From positions 47,704,723-47,768,722 of the forward strand of contig OU015493.1 in NCBI GenBank assembly GCA_907164885.2: a DNA stretch of 64,000 nucleotides, written 5' to 3'. The notes under the pieces were generated by a model that ran no database searches, was not told the DNA's origin, and saw nothing but the letters and a program-made list of their open reading frames with translations. Below, one piece after another: positions 32,811-44,938 of the stretch. Position numbers and translations under genes: made by a program. Position 1 is the first letter of the stretch. Each line of letters starts with the position of its first letter. The DNA is from Dolomedes plantarius. Lineage: Eukaryota; Arthropoda; Arachnida; Araneae; Dolomedidae.

Positions 32811-33032
32811 TTTCATGTAGTTATGTCTAGCGAAACTACCGCGAGTTATTAAAGTAGGATTAATTATTGTTGCTTACCTCTTTTTTTTCTTTTGACGCAT
32901 TTTGGTACTTTTCTGTTTAACTGTTTACTGCTACTGGGTTTGGCTCGCTGCCAAAATTATAATTCGCGACGGACTCTGAATTTTTTTCCTTCCGGAGGAC
33001 CGTTATTGAGGAACGCAATCCTACGTTAAAAA
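32811..33032 (+). repeat. Interspersed repeat, three-copy family, copy C
   Basis: Full-length partner of 5838-6051 with the same order of blocks: CGAAACTACCGCGAG, AAGTAGGATTA, ACGCATTTTGGTAC, TTTCTGTTTAACTGTTTAC, GTTATTGAGGAACGC, ATCCTACGTTAAAA. No reading frame is shared, which argues for a noncoding element. Confidence 0.7.
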
Positions 33033-34892
33033 CAAAAGAGTAAAAGTATTCTACGTAGCTTAACGAGAGAGTGAGTTAAAGAACTCCATTCCAATCAACT
33101 TTTTTTTTTCTTTTTCTCCAGCACGGCAGGTAGTTTGTCCAGAGGACATTGACTCACCCACATCGCTAATTCCTTGGCTACTCTATTATGGGATTACCCT
33201 ATAGGTGAACAAGCATTTACCCCTATAAGTAATGTCTATGCTTTATTCGGTACTCGAACCTTATTTACATTATTGAAGGCGAGATCAACTGCTGCACTGC
33301 CTCGGAACCAGGATAATTATGTTCAATGTAAATCGACAGCAAGAAATATCTATTAGCAACCAAATAAAAAGAAAAAAGCATCTATTATCAGCTCAACTTA
33401 TTTTTAATGACATATTTAGTGTTAAGTCCATAGCCGAATACGATCATTAATTCAGGTAATTTTTATCCATATTTATAAACGCTGTCTTTAATCTAGGGAG
33501 CTATTTATGAAATATTTTGAATTTTGAAGGATAAATGTTAATAACTATCTAGCTTATGCATTTGATGTACATTTTTATCGATTATTTGACTGAAAAGAAC
33601 TCAATTTTTCAACAACAAAAAAACGAAAAAAGAAACGTTATTTATAATAAAGGGAAACGATAACCACCTGTTTCAATTCTTGGTTCAAAAGAATGTATGT
33701 CAATTTCCAGTAACTTTTCTAATCAAAAGTTCCCTCGCGAAATATTTTTTATTAATTATTTTTCTTATTTTTGGGGAAACACACTTAAATTTTCAACGTA
33801 GATATTTAGAATGAAATATTATTTCAGTCTCAAAACTCTGTATAGTTATCTTCACGCGTTCTTTGCTTTTAATTAAATTTGTTGACCAGTTTATTGGAGT
33901 AAACTAATTATCTGTTTGGCAATTTCCAGGCATTCATAAAAAAAATCTCCGGTTTTAGTTTCGTCGACTGTTTGTTATTAAGAAAATGCTATTTGCTTAC
34001 TTAATATTTATCATAAAGTAAATAAATAATACATCGTTTTAATGTAATAATTAGATCTATGTTGTGAACGAATAAAAAGTATATTCGACTATCAGGGACA
34101 ACTATTTAGACAACTAACTTCTTTATTGATGCTGACTGGTGACTTAGAAGTGACTTTATATTTTTTCAGATTGGGATTTATCTTTACTTTGCCAGCACTT
34201 TTCGTTATATTCAACTCTATTCTTTACTCTTATATCTGCCGGATTCTGAGCTTGAAACTGTCATCTATGGGACATCTTTTTACTTGTGTCGCTATCCGCC
34301 GTTACTATATTGTTCATATTTCAAAAATCCAAAGAATTGCGCGCATTCAGAAGCTCTTATATTTCATTTTCAGTACAACAGAAATTTGAGACATTGCAGA
34401 ATGGATTATAGAGTCTATGTTTGTGAAAACTGCACTAGTATAAAGAAGAAGGAAATCATAAAATTTATGCGTGAGAATCTGTTGCATTAAAGAAATCACT
34501 ATCATAAAAATTCATAATTTTTATCCACACATAAAGATATATTTTTTCGAATTTTTTTACACGTAATAATTTTTTTGCGAGGACTATTTCTTAAAAAAGG
34601 TTCATACTATATAAATCATTATAGATAGAAAAAATTATTGAAGAATTTAAAATTTTACCGTAAAATAGAAAAACAAAATTTAAAACAAAAAATTTTCAAA
34701 ATCACAAGTCTTCACAATTTATAACTTTTTTTAATAGTTTTAAATCTCTTTGAATTTCAAAAACATCACTTCATTTCACCAGAACACGTTTCACTTCCAG
34801 GTAAAGATTTCGATAATTTTTACTCGAAGTCAAAAAACATGAACACAATTTTATTGAAAGTACCGCCCACATCCAATAGCGGTTATCTTTAG
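33033..34892. other. No recognised gene
   Basis: AT-rich sequence. A pyrimidine-rich tract ending in CAG at about 34167 opens an 87-codon frame (34126-34389) with one hydrophobic segment (GFIFTLPALFVIFNSILYSY). It has no partner exon and no family match that I would defend. Confidence 0.35.
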
Positions 34893-35060
34893 GAAACTCC
34901 ACGTGGGTTCGTGTTCAAATCCCTGTTAAACAAAGTACGTCCTTTTCCCTCATAGGGAGTAATGTTGGCTCACTTGTAGATGGTGTTTACACAATAAAGA
35001 AGCCAACGAAATCGCGATGAAGAACGGGCGAATGTAAAAGAGACAAGCTCCTGCCTCCTT
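34893..35060 (+). repeat. SINE family 2 copy
   Basis: A B-box-like GGGTTCGTGTTCAAATCCC, then CCTCATAGGGAGTAATGTTGGCTC, ATGGTGTTTACACAATAAAG and AGCCAACGAAATC. The same order is found on the minus strand at 48490-48665 (CCTCATAGGGATCAATGCTG and so on). Called a tRNA-derived SINE family distinct from family 1. Confidence 0.55.
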
Positions 35061-35898
35061 AGAAAATAAAGTTTTTTGAAAATTCAAGAAAGGAAGGCGG
35101 TATAAAATTTTCCTTTGAATTTTAGATTTATCCTTTCAAAAAGAGTAAATCAAGAAAAAAATTCCACTTAGACACAAATAGACTTGAAGTACAGGCGTAT
35201 CGCAGGAAATACATAAACACAACAGCATAAAAACACTACTTGCGCCAGAGGTATTATCGAAGGAGCATTCAGTTTGTGTAATTTTATTCTGAAATATTTG
35301 TTGCATATTTTAAGCTAAAAAATTAGAATGTCCTATTTAGAAAATTTTTGTATCGGAACCCGGTAAAAGTTTTTAAGTCACATAACAGGGATTTTGAAAC
35401 ACTGAAAGCTCGAATTCCACTTTCGTGACAGGACACATTTTTCTGATTCCCATTTTTGAACCGTCTATTTTTAACTCTTCGTACACTTCTGTCCCATCGC
35501 ATACTTTCTACTTGAAAAGTGTTAGTGATAGAATACTCCAACCTTAATTTGGTGTTCGAACGTGTCTCAGGTGGTACAATTTTGGCCTTTTGAATAACAA
35601 GTTTGAAGATAGAATACTCTTTTCGGACACGCCCTTTCTTCCAGATGAAAGATTTGGTATGGTTTCCAAATGTGGCAGTGAAAAAGTATTTTATTAATTG
35701 GGGTTTTATAAATTAAATTATTTATTAATGATGATTATGATTTTTTTAATTCATTGCTTAATGATTGTGGTTAGTACATTGATTAATTGTGATTCCCAAA
35801 TAATGGAAACAACTCTGGTTTACACTGACAAATTAATTTATTGATTATTAAAACACATAATTAATACGCTGCAAGTTACTAAATATTTCCTCCTGCAT

Positions 35899-36236
35899 TT
35901 ACACATTACTCACAACTTCTTTACTACTAAATTAATTCTCTACGACACATATATTTAATTCATTCAATTATTATGACAATATTTCGTACTTCATCTACAA
36001 ATATTACTCTCAACTTCATTACTGCTAAATTAATTCCCCACAACACCTATATTTAATTTATTCAATTATTATGACAATCTTTCGTACTTCATCTACACAT
36101 ATTACTCTCAACTTCATTACTACTAAATTATTTCACCACAACACCTATATTTAATTCATTCAATTATTATGACAATCTTTCGTACTTCATCTACACATAT
36201 TACTCTCAACTTCATTACTACTAAATTAATTCATAT
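35899..36236. repeat. 98-bp tandem repeat, about 3.4 copies
   Basis: Units start at about 35899, 35997, 36095 and 36193, each reading ATTACTCTCAACTTC, ACTACTAAATTAATTC, AACACCTATATTTAATT, CATTCAATTATTATGACAAT and TTTCGTACTTCATCTACA. The spacing is exactly 98 bases between the last three units. The fourth is cut after about 40 bases. Units 2 and 3 are the most alike. Confidence 0.9.
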
Positions 36237-36606
36237 ATATAAGCATAACATCATATTAATTAAATTGTTTTTTACGAATTATCGATCATCTCCTTAACAT
36301 CTTATACTCAATAACATCATCATCGCGCTCTATATTAATTATTAAGGCTACACACTGAGAAGCAATGACAGTAATATAAAAAGGAAACACAAAAAGTCGA
36401 TACCTCGAAAGGATGTCTGTTGGTTCACTGTGATGGGCGGCTGGCACTCGTAATGACGAACTTCGTCGCACTATCATCGCACGGAACTAGGGCACTTTCT
36501 TCGTCTGGTATAAGGCTCTGTCAATCATGGCAGACACTCTACACTCATCGTCGGTTCTCTGACTCCTTCACTCCTTGCAGACCCTCGGCACGGGACACTG
36601 GGCGCT

Positions 36607-36745
36607 CGACACTACTTCTATCTCCAAACTTCTAACTGACTCTCCTCATAGGTAAAATGTGCCTTGACACTACTTCTATTTTCAAAAACTTCTGACTAAC
36701 TCTCTTCTTAGGTTGTCTGTGCCTTCACACTATTTCTCATTTCAT
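36607..36745. repeat. About 60-bp tandem duplication
   Basis: GACACTACTTCTAT, an AACTTCT(A/G)ACT(G/A)ACTCTC block and TAGGT...TGTGCCTT occur twice in succession, with the start of a third unit (CACACTATTTCTCAT). The surrounding block (36420-36900) is GC-richer than its neighbours. Confidence 0.6.
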
Positions 36746-36981
36746 ATTATTTTCTTATTAATGTTGACTCCGCCTCTTACAATTTCTATTGGTCATATTA
36801 TTACCATGCCATCGCCATTCGTCCGTGGCTGCCTCTTCCCAATCCCCTTTTCACCAATGCGCATCGAGGGCGGGATTTATAAAATTATCCCTTTGATTTA
36901 ACTTTTCCCCATGCTTCGGCTTCCGGTTGGTCTGTTTTATAGCCATCATAAATTTAGTGTTCCCTTTCTTCTTTTCTTCTA

Positions 36982-37218
36982 TTAGTGCAACTCACTCTCT
37001 TGAACATTTATCTTATATTTCTTGCTACAAGCACAATCTCTAAATTTCGTTTCGGTATATTGATGGCTTTCTCCCCTTCTCTTTTTATTGCCCGTCATTT
37101 GCCATGTTTCTTTCTTACATTTAGCAATTATTTTACTTCGTCCTGTAATTTTCAATTCTCCTGCCCCAGGCCGTGAAACTACTGTCATGTCCCTATGACA
37201 CCAAACCAAATCTTTCAT
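36982..37218 (-). other. Short Lys-rich frame, unidentified
   Basis: The minus-strand frame, about 78 codons, contains VVSRPGAGELKITGRSK and a basic tail. A similar start, LKRPGAGEQGRRKR, occurs in the minus-strand frame at 44173-44364, each with an upstream Met-Thr. The two regions may be diverged copies of an unknown retroelement. I do not recognise a product. Confidence 0.25.
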
Positions 37219-37219
37219 T

Positions 37220-39540
37220 AGGAAAAAAGGGCCCGTTCTAACAAAAATTGAACGAGTATATTTGGAGGTTTAAAGTACTGCGATAATATTAGGAAAATTA
37301 TCATTTTGAAAATTTAAAATTTCATTTTTCAGTTTATAGTCTTACTACAGTCCTGTTATATGACTGAAGTCAATCGTAAAAGAAATTTACAAGTTAAATT
37401 TATTCCTCTCTTTTATTCTGTCTTTTGGGATGCTGTTCCTTTTCGTAACTATACCAAGCAGCTTTTTTTCAGTATTCCACGCGTTCATTTTACGAGGACT
37501 TTTGATTCTCTGTCCTTAAATGCTAATACAAAGGTTAGTGTTATAAACAAAATCAGTCTTTAATCAAGATCAACGTAATTTCACTCTTTAAAGTTTGGAA
37601 GCTAGATGTCGCAAGAATTATTAAAATGATGCTTTTTTGGTATAGTGAAAATTCGTAACTGTTTAAAAGTAAAATATTCTACGGATTGTTATTTGTACAT
37701 TCCATGGGATATTTCTGTTATATATGTGACAGTTTAAAATCATGAAAAATGTTTTATGTGTTTAGAGAGGGGGGAGGGGAATGTCACTCTGAAAAGTTAT
37801 CATAACAAAAGTTATAACTTTTCTCTTAGTTATATATGGGCTTGATTCCATCATTTTAAATTATTTCGTAGAAGAAAATACCTTCAGTTTTGGTATGGTG
37901 CTGAAGATTTTCTTTAAAAGGAAACGCTTTCTGAGGAATTGAAAATGAGTGTGTGTGAGAGCTTTTGAATTCTACAATAACAGATTAATGACTATCTTCC
38001 CAACCACTTGAGTCCGTGGAACTTCTCCGAGAGACAATGAAGGCGATGATTTATGATTCCACATCAAAGGCACCTCAGAAGACGATTATTTAAGATTATA
38101 TGTGGACGTGAGTATACAACAGATTTCAAAATAGATTCCTGCAATAAGTTTCCATTAATGACATTCATTTACAAGCAACAATTAAAATAATTTATTAGTA
38201 AAAAAAATTAAAAGAGAGTTCCCAAAGAGAATTAGTTAATATGTTAACATTTTGTTATTGGTTTTATTTTCATCAAATGTGCTTTGGAAGAAAAATATTT
38301 GTACTAATTAAGAAGACTTGATATCAGTTTTTGTTTTAAAAATTTTAAATTTAAAGCATGTTTAAATGTTATATCTGCTACACAAATTATATGAACTTTC
38401 TCACGTTTGTGCACAGGTAATGTTTAAGATTTCCCAATAATTAGTCGCCAATATTTGTGAAAATTTGAGGTAAAAATGTTTTAAGCATTAAAGGCAGAAA
38501 AATCATATTTTTTTCCTTTTCATAAATTCTTATAATAATAAATGGTATTTTTTTACTTTAAATAATATATTTTGAAGACAGTTTAACGAAAATATTGCCA
38601 AGAAGTGCTATTCGAAAATTTAAAGACATACCTCGCAATTAGACATATATGTTTCTAAACAAGGTAAATCGTGAAATATTCCATTCGGTGGTAAATAAAC
38701 GTGAGGTACATATTTGCAGCAAGGCACGATAATCGGGCGTGGTATTAAAATATAATTTACGGTATTGTGATTAATCATAAAAATTTACGGTTTCTGTAAT
38801 CCTAAGCCCTGTAGTGCGTTTAAAGTCGATATTTTTTCATCCGAATTTCATTTAAGAAAATATTTATCAAAATAGACCAGCTTGATTTATTCAGCGGAGT
38901 TTCTGAAGTCGTATTGATATTCGAATTAAAGTGCGCATACAGACGGGTAACAGGCCTTATATTGTTTACAGTAAAATTGCGATACCCTAATATTATGTGA
39001 GATTTTGGAAATGACAATTACATTTTCTGAAATTATATCATACTCTACGGGATAATTGTAGTTTTTTTTTAATTTCACATTTGAACAATAAAATTTCAGA
39101 AGGATTATTAAGTTTTAAATAGTCACGGTTAATTTATGGTAAGTAATTTCATTATTTAAAATAAATGTTCTGTATTCATTGCATTTATTAATCTTGTACT
39201 TATAATTTGGAGTGTTTCTAAGCTTTTGCATTGAATAACCATTCATATGCTCTTAGCTACTTGGCCAGAAGATTTTATCTCAAGTGCTGGCAAAGCCGAA
39301 AATTTCCTCTGTTTGCATTCTTTAATTTTTGGAGGCAATAAATCACTCAGACGTTTTCGTTCCTTAAGTAATCTCGAACAAATCTTTATAAATTCCTAAC
39401 CCACATTAACCCCGCCGTCATTTTAAAATCACGAGTTAAGCTGTTTAAACTAATTAAGTGGCTGACTCTCAATGGGATTTACGGAATTAAATTAAATTAG
39501 CAAACAATGGATTTCTTGTACACCAAAATCTATATTTGGA
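37220..39540. other. No recognised feature
   Basis: AT-rich throughout; frames below 70 codons only, none recognisable. Confidence 0.4.
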
Positions 39541-39542
39541 CA

Positions 39543-39562
39543 GATATATATATATATATATA
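39543..39562. repeat. (AT)n microsatellite, short
   Basis: About ten AT units. Confidence 0.9.
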
Positions 39563-40279
39563 TTTAATTTTACGGAAAAGATAAGTGAGGTTTTTAATTA
39601 AAAGGATTCCAAAAATTTAAATGAAGATTAAATTTTAAACATTTATTTATACATTCAAAAATATTAACTCAATTTTATATATGATGCAATATATCTAAAC
39701 ATTACTATATTAACATAATAATTTACATTGAAGGGCTAAATAATTTGAGCTAATCAGTGATGACATGCTGTAATTTGATACTAAGATATTATTTTAATCA
39801 TTTCGGCTATTACAATAGCCACATAAAGAGACAAAAGGAATTTCGCAGCCGCCAATTCTAATATTTGTTTCACTCCTTAATTTTCACATATTAAATCACT
39901 ATTATTAGCTGTTGTTTTGGCGAAATTTTATTTCCATTATTTTGAAATTTAGAAATATACCTAATATATTTCAATTTTATCCAACTTTTGTTTCCATCGC
40001 AAGCAATTCGTTATTAACTTTTATTTCTTGCGATACTTGGAAAGATTTGGTTTTTATTTCTGGAAATCTGGAAATATTTCTAATATTTTTAACGTTGACA
40101 TGGTACGTTAACAAGGCACCAGAGAGAAGAGCTCCATATCCTCGGTATGGATTACACAGGGCTACAAACAAAAAAATTTTTTTTGGTGCCTAGGGTTTAT
40201 AACTGATTTTAGCTATATTTGGGGTGTTGAATCTAAATATGAAATCAATTTTTCTCTATCAGCTCTACTTTTATAGATA

Positions 40280-40711
40280 CAGTAAAACCTCGTTTATCCG
40301 GAATAACTGGGGCCATAGGCAATCCGTAAAATCGAAAATCCAGATAATCCGGGTAATATGGGTAATAAACAATACAAAATCTTAACTAGGGAGACTTACT
40401 TTCTTTTGTAACAAAATTACATAGTATTGTTTACAAAACATTAAAAAATAAAATATTTTCACATCATTTCTTAACAAAGAATTGGTAAGTCTAGTGAAGT
40501 TTTCTTAAACTCAACAAAAAGCATTTGATTACCAAAATTTATTGTACAATCTATGCAGGAACTGTACATCGAATCAAACTAAAAAGCGAATATTTGGCGT
40601 ACTTGTAGTGACGTTCTTTCCATCATAGTGAAAAATTATTATCTAATGTGAACATTAAGTAAAAATGTCTACAAATCTGATCCGGAGATCCGGATAAACG
40701 AGGTTTTGCTG
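40280..40711. mobile_element. Tigger/pogo-type MITE
   Basis: The ends CAGTAAAACCTCGTTTATCC and GGATAAACGAGGTTTTGCTG are inverted with one mismatch and are flanked by TA (40278-40279, 40712-40713). The TACAGTAAAACCTCG start is characteristic of pogo/Tigger elements. 432 bp, no transposase. The Tigger fragment at 12292 could represent the enzyme family (inference). Confidence 0.92.
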
Positions 40712-40835
40712 TATATCCACTTATCTATCAATATTTTTTTTTATTCAATACATTCAAGTATGGGTAATTTGACCTCCTGCGAAACAGGAAAATGTGCCTT
40801 CCTGAATATTTTCCAGATGATTAACGCCTATTTAT

Positions 40836-41700
40836 TGACAGCTCAAAGCGAAGTTTGAAATGTGTCCTTCTACACAGTGGGAACAAATATGGTTCAATAC
40901 CAATTGCTCACTCAACGAAAATGAAAGAAGAATATGCCACCATAGCTTTGGTCTTGGAGAAGATAAAGTATCATGAACATCAATGGGGGATTTGTGTGGA
41001 CCTGAAAATGGTAATTTTTCTCCTTGGACAGCAAAGCGGCTACATCAAATATCTTGCATAGTGTGCCTCCGGGATAGCAGAGACAAAACACACCACTGGG
41101 TTAGAAAAGAGTGGCCTAAGAGAGAAAACTTGGGCATTGGGAAAAATAATGTCATTAACGACCCCTTAGTTCAACGAAAGAAAATCATCTTTCCTCCACT
41201 GCATATCAAGCTGGGCCTAATAAAGCAGTTTGTAAAGGCTCTTGATAAGAATGGATTATGCTTTGCATATAAAAAGTAAAAAATTCCTAAGTTGAGTACG
41301 GAAAAATTTAAATCAAGAATATTTGACGGCCCACAAATAAGACAACTCATTAAGGATCCTGCCTTCGTAAATTCCATGAATGAGGCTGAGTGAAAAGCCT
41401 GGACTTCATTTGTTGCAGTTGTCGGAAATTTTCTAGGCAAATGCAAAGCTGAAAACTATGTTGAACTGGTAAACGAGATGTTAAACAGTTTCAGATCCCT
41501 TGGGTGTAACATGAACATTTAAGGGGCGCTATTTACACAGCCACTTGGACTATTTTCCTGAAAATTTAGGACACCAGTGAGTAACAAGGTGAAGGATTTC
41601 ACCAGGATATTAAAACTATGGAGGACCGCTACCAAGGAAGATGGGATACGCACATGATGGCAGATTACTGCTGGAGTTTAAAATGGGGCTGTTCCAAAAT
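40836..41700 (+). pseudogene. Multicopy arthropod gene of probable transposon origin, decayed
   Basis: Plus-strand frames, joined over several stops and shifts, give FIDSSKRSLKCVLLHSGNKY, HSTKMKEEYATIALVLEKI, ICVDLKMVIFLLGQQSGYIK, HHWVRKEWPKREN, KKIIFPPLHIKLGLIKQFVK, DPAFVNSMNE, NYVELVNEMLNSF and LGCNMNI. I know this order from uncharacterised multicopy proteins of arthropods and cnidarians that continue with a GERFHQD-type block; its derivative can be made out near 41600. I do not know an accepted name or superfamily. Lesions: stops at about 41061, 41277, 41390 and 41520. No ends or target duplication were found. Confidence 0.6.
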
Positions 41701-42061
41701 ACATTCAAGTATGTCACGGAAAAGAAATTTTCGAAGTGTTCAGTGACTAGTTGGTTTCATCAATCACTTTTCCCCCTTTCTTGCTCTTTGTAATTAGATA
41801 AGTACTACTGCAATATTCTCTATGACTTTTATGTAATTTTAACATTAAAAAAATATATATAATAATAAAAAAATACCATGTTTAGTTTTTTAATTTGATC
41901 CATGGATTTAACTTAAAATAGTGTAACGTACATTTCACTAAAATGTTATATCTTAGAAATTTGAGCTACTAGGCAAAAAGTATTTAAATTCAGGGCATGA
42001 AATTCATATGAAATCATCTCCAAATTCCCCGGCACCAAAACCACTGTTGTCCTGTGTAATT

Positions 42062-42290
42062 TTGAATTGTCGGGTGATTTATCTCCCTATAAATGCCCAC
42101 ATTGCGAAAATACCATGGGGAGTTAGTGATTTGCCGAATAGTCATGTTTTGAGCAACAGCCAGAATTTGAATACTGGAATCCGCTGCATACACCCAAACT
42201 GGCCCAGCATACGTAAGTAAGGGTCTTAAGAATTATTTATAAATGAGAAATTTGTTACTAAAGTTCAATTTACTATTTCGGGCAATGACG
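42062..42290 (-). pseudogene. LINE reverse-transcriptase C-terminal fragment, copy 2
   Basis: Partner of 3198-3430, about 80 percent identical by eye. On the minus strand it reads PLLTYAGPVW and YAADS, then NMTIRQITNSPWYFRN with one frameshift. It ends at the same place on both sides as copy 1, so the two share a common truncated source or 3' end. Confidence 0.65.
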
Positions 42291-42408
42291 GTGTTGTCTT
42301 TTAGCATTACGAAATTTATTACGATTATTAAATATATGTTGTTTCCAAGTGAGTTTTTTTATAAAGGGTTAATCCTAGCTATTTAAAAGTGTTACACGTC
42401 CTTTTGAC

Positions 42409-42642
42409 CTAATTGCAGGACATGTTGTTCAGGAAGAGAACTGCAAACGTTTCATCGGTGACTGTTTCCCCTATGATAATGTAATGCTCTAAATTATCCT
42501 TCGCCCATCCTAAAAGAGTGCCAGCATAACCTTTCTTATGTTGTGAGCAATTTGTTTTCAGTTTTCGTGAGGAACCACGGCGTCCAATCGTATACTTGCT
42601 GCATTGACAGACATACATCACATACACTGTGTAACAACCCAC
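42409..42642 (-). other. Short frame of unknown nature
   Basis: A 77-codon minus-strand frame with CYTVYVMYVCQCSKYTIGRR and KLKTNCSQHKKGY. The YV-x-x-C-x-C-x-x-x-Y-x-I-G pattern with a following K-x-x-x-x-x-H recalls the GIY-YIG-like tail of some retroelements, but it is too short to claim. Confidence 0.25.
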
Positions 42643-42905
42643 TCTGGGGCTATTGGGCTATGATTGTTAGGCTAGTAATGTCGCGTTGCGACCAACTCTC
42701 TTTCTATCCACAAGTAAGTCAAGGGTTACAACTCTCAGTAAAGACACTCCGATTACATATATACAATTTATTTACACACTTATATATATACATCTTCACA
42801 GATAGCATCATGCTAAATTTTCACCGCAATAGTACACGGAATTAATCAAGAATATATGTATTTAAATAATTATAAAATAGTATCTCTACACGTGAATAAT
42901 GCGTA

Positions 42906-43357
42906 TCTATACTAATAAAGAGACAAGTGGAAGTCGAGAGATCACGTGACCGTAACTCATCCGGGCGGGCCAATCCTCGAAAAAAAAAATGGCCGACAAA
43001 TATACCGGAAACGGTGTAAATTTTTTTCTCATGAAAGTACATAAATGTTACATATTTGGAAAGAGCTTCGAAAACTGATAATTTTTCTGCGTACACTTAT
43101 TTTCTTAATTCAATAGTTTTAGAGATATTTTCATTCTAAAATCACTCACTGCTGAGAAACCAAATCATCTGGTGCAGTGGTGCTGCCATCCGTCGGCAGC
43201 GACGGGAATGAAAATTGAAAGGAATTTATTCACTTGAATTTAATACATTTGTAGGCTTTTTTTTCTTTTGTGGGGCCCGAAGTGCATAAATATGTGACAC
43301 GGATGGCTTGAGCGTAGTTAGGCGAAGCCCGAACCTAGCCGGGCGAAGCCCGGATAG
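42906..43357 (+). mobile_element. Helitron-like element, short form
   Basis: It starts TCTATACTAATAAAGAG after a host A and ends AGCCGGGCGAAGCCCGGATAG followed by T; the terminal CTAG has become ATAG. Very similar to 26346-26777 along its whole length, except that it has an extra GCCCGAACCTA unit before the final hairpin. No gene. Confidence 0.88.
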
Positions 43358-43379
43358 TTATTAATATATACTCAGCAGT

Positions 43380-44640
43380 GCCGACTCTAGGTCAAGAGGC
43401 AAATATGTAATAAGTAGAGATGTGAAATACATTATATCAGCAAATATGCTCACCCATATGCTGCCGGCACTGTCGCTTAAACTCGTTTCACCACTTGTAC
43501 TCACAAAGTTCGTCTAATGTTCGATAATCCTGGGCACTAAGTTCGTCAGAAAAGAGTTCTACCTTGGCACTAACAGTTCATGGCTCGATGATAACTCAGG
43601 ATTGATTTAGTTCATAGGGTGGCGATGGTGCTCTTAGATTACTCATGGTCATCGACGTCTGTCGGTCATAGACGTCTCCATCATGTCCTCGTCGCAAAGC
43701 TCGCTCCGGTAGCCGCAGTTCGTAGGTCACCTTACTCAACATGCATTATCGTCGTATATCTTTGGCGTTATTATTCTCCACGTTTAATTGTAGTTGGACC
43801 ATTTGGTGTTACATCTGGATGCTCCTTGTTTTCGCAGCAGCGTAATTCGTTTGTTTCCTTCCTTCTTACGTCGGGAGCTCATTCTAACATTCACTATGAT
43901 AATATTGAAGCTTTCTTCGGTCCGGTTGCCTCATATTTATCAGTCGTCTTTTTCCTTTAGTAAAGGGGCTCTCTTGTCGGCCCTGTGGCAGCTTAGTTTC
44001 TAGGCATCTTTTTTTTTTTAATCACGGGCTCCCCCAAAATGCTTCACGCCCTGTATATATATGTCGTTTCTTTTTTTTTATTGGATCTTGTCTTCTGGCT
44101 TGTGATTCGCTCGCTCCGCCTCTTGATTGTGCTGGGGGATGAACCACCATGTTCATAGGTTGGCTCATGTTTTTATGTTTGCATTTTAATTATACTGGAC
44201 GCCTCTCCTCGTCTGGGAAATTTCTCAACTCCCATGCACTTGTTTCCTAATCTTGATCTTCGGTTTAAAGCTGTTGTCTTCTTAACTTTTATGGTTTTAT
44301 TGCCCGCGTTGTTTGCTCGCTTGCGACGCCCCTGTTCCCCGGCGCCTGGCCGCTTGAGAGTCATAAATCCTTCTCACAATTCAGGCTGTGTGGTCCTACT
44401 CATTTAGATTGACGCGTATTCACATCTCGCTTATTACACACTGAACTGTCTTTCTTTGATGAGTGTTCATGGGTTTTATCCTTAAGCTACTGAAAAAACG
44501 CATAATAGAATGTTGTTCCTCTTTAGTGTATGTTGCAAGTGAAGCTGCCATCTTTACACTACTGCCAAGCCATCGTATGGTGTTCCCGCATCCTCCTTCC
44601 ACCTGGAGGCTACTTTTCAGAACATGAGTATCGCTGTTGA
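43380..44640. other. GC-richer block, unidentified
   Basis: This block differs in composition from its AT-rich surroundings and may be an old retroelement. Short minus-strand frames (44173-44364 with RPGAGE; 44420-44602) are not recognised. A TTTTGGGGGAGCCCGTGATT stretch on the minus strand near 44020-44045 resembles the junction after an LTR, but no LTR pair was found. Confidence 0.3.
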
Positions 44641-44938
44641 AAACTTATAGAACAATTTTATGTGCGTTTTTAAGGTTTGCGTTTTTTGAGTTTTTAAGGT
44701 TTCCATTTCACCCACTCTCGTATATAAGGTAAATTTTCTGTCAGAGAGACTGTATGGAAATTTGAACAAAATTCTTTCTGTTTCTTTTCATTAAACTGCC
44801 TTCAGGATTTTTAATTTAAAATAAAAGATATGAAAATATTTTCACAGACAATTAACGTACTCATTTTTAAAAAAAAAGGACAACTTCAATGGGATTGAAA
44901 ATTTCGACAAATTTTTTTTTAATAAATATCGAACATAA

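Noticed and set aside
34126..34389. Hydrophobic segment after a splice-acceptor-like tract, resembling one membrane helix of a receptor
   Set aside because: A single helix-like stretch in AT-rich DNA is expected by chance; no second exon, no conserved motif.
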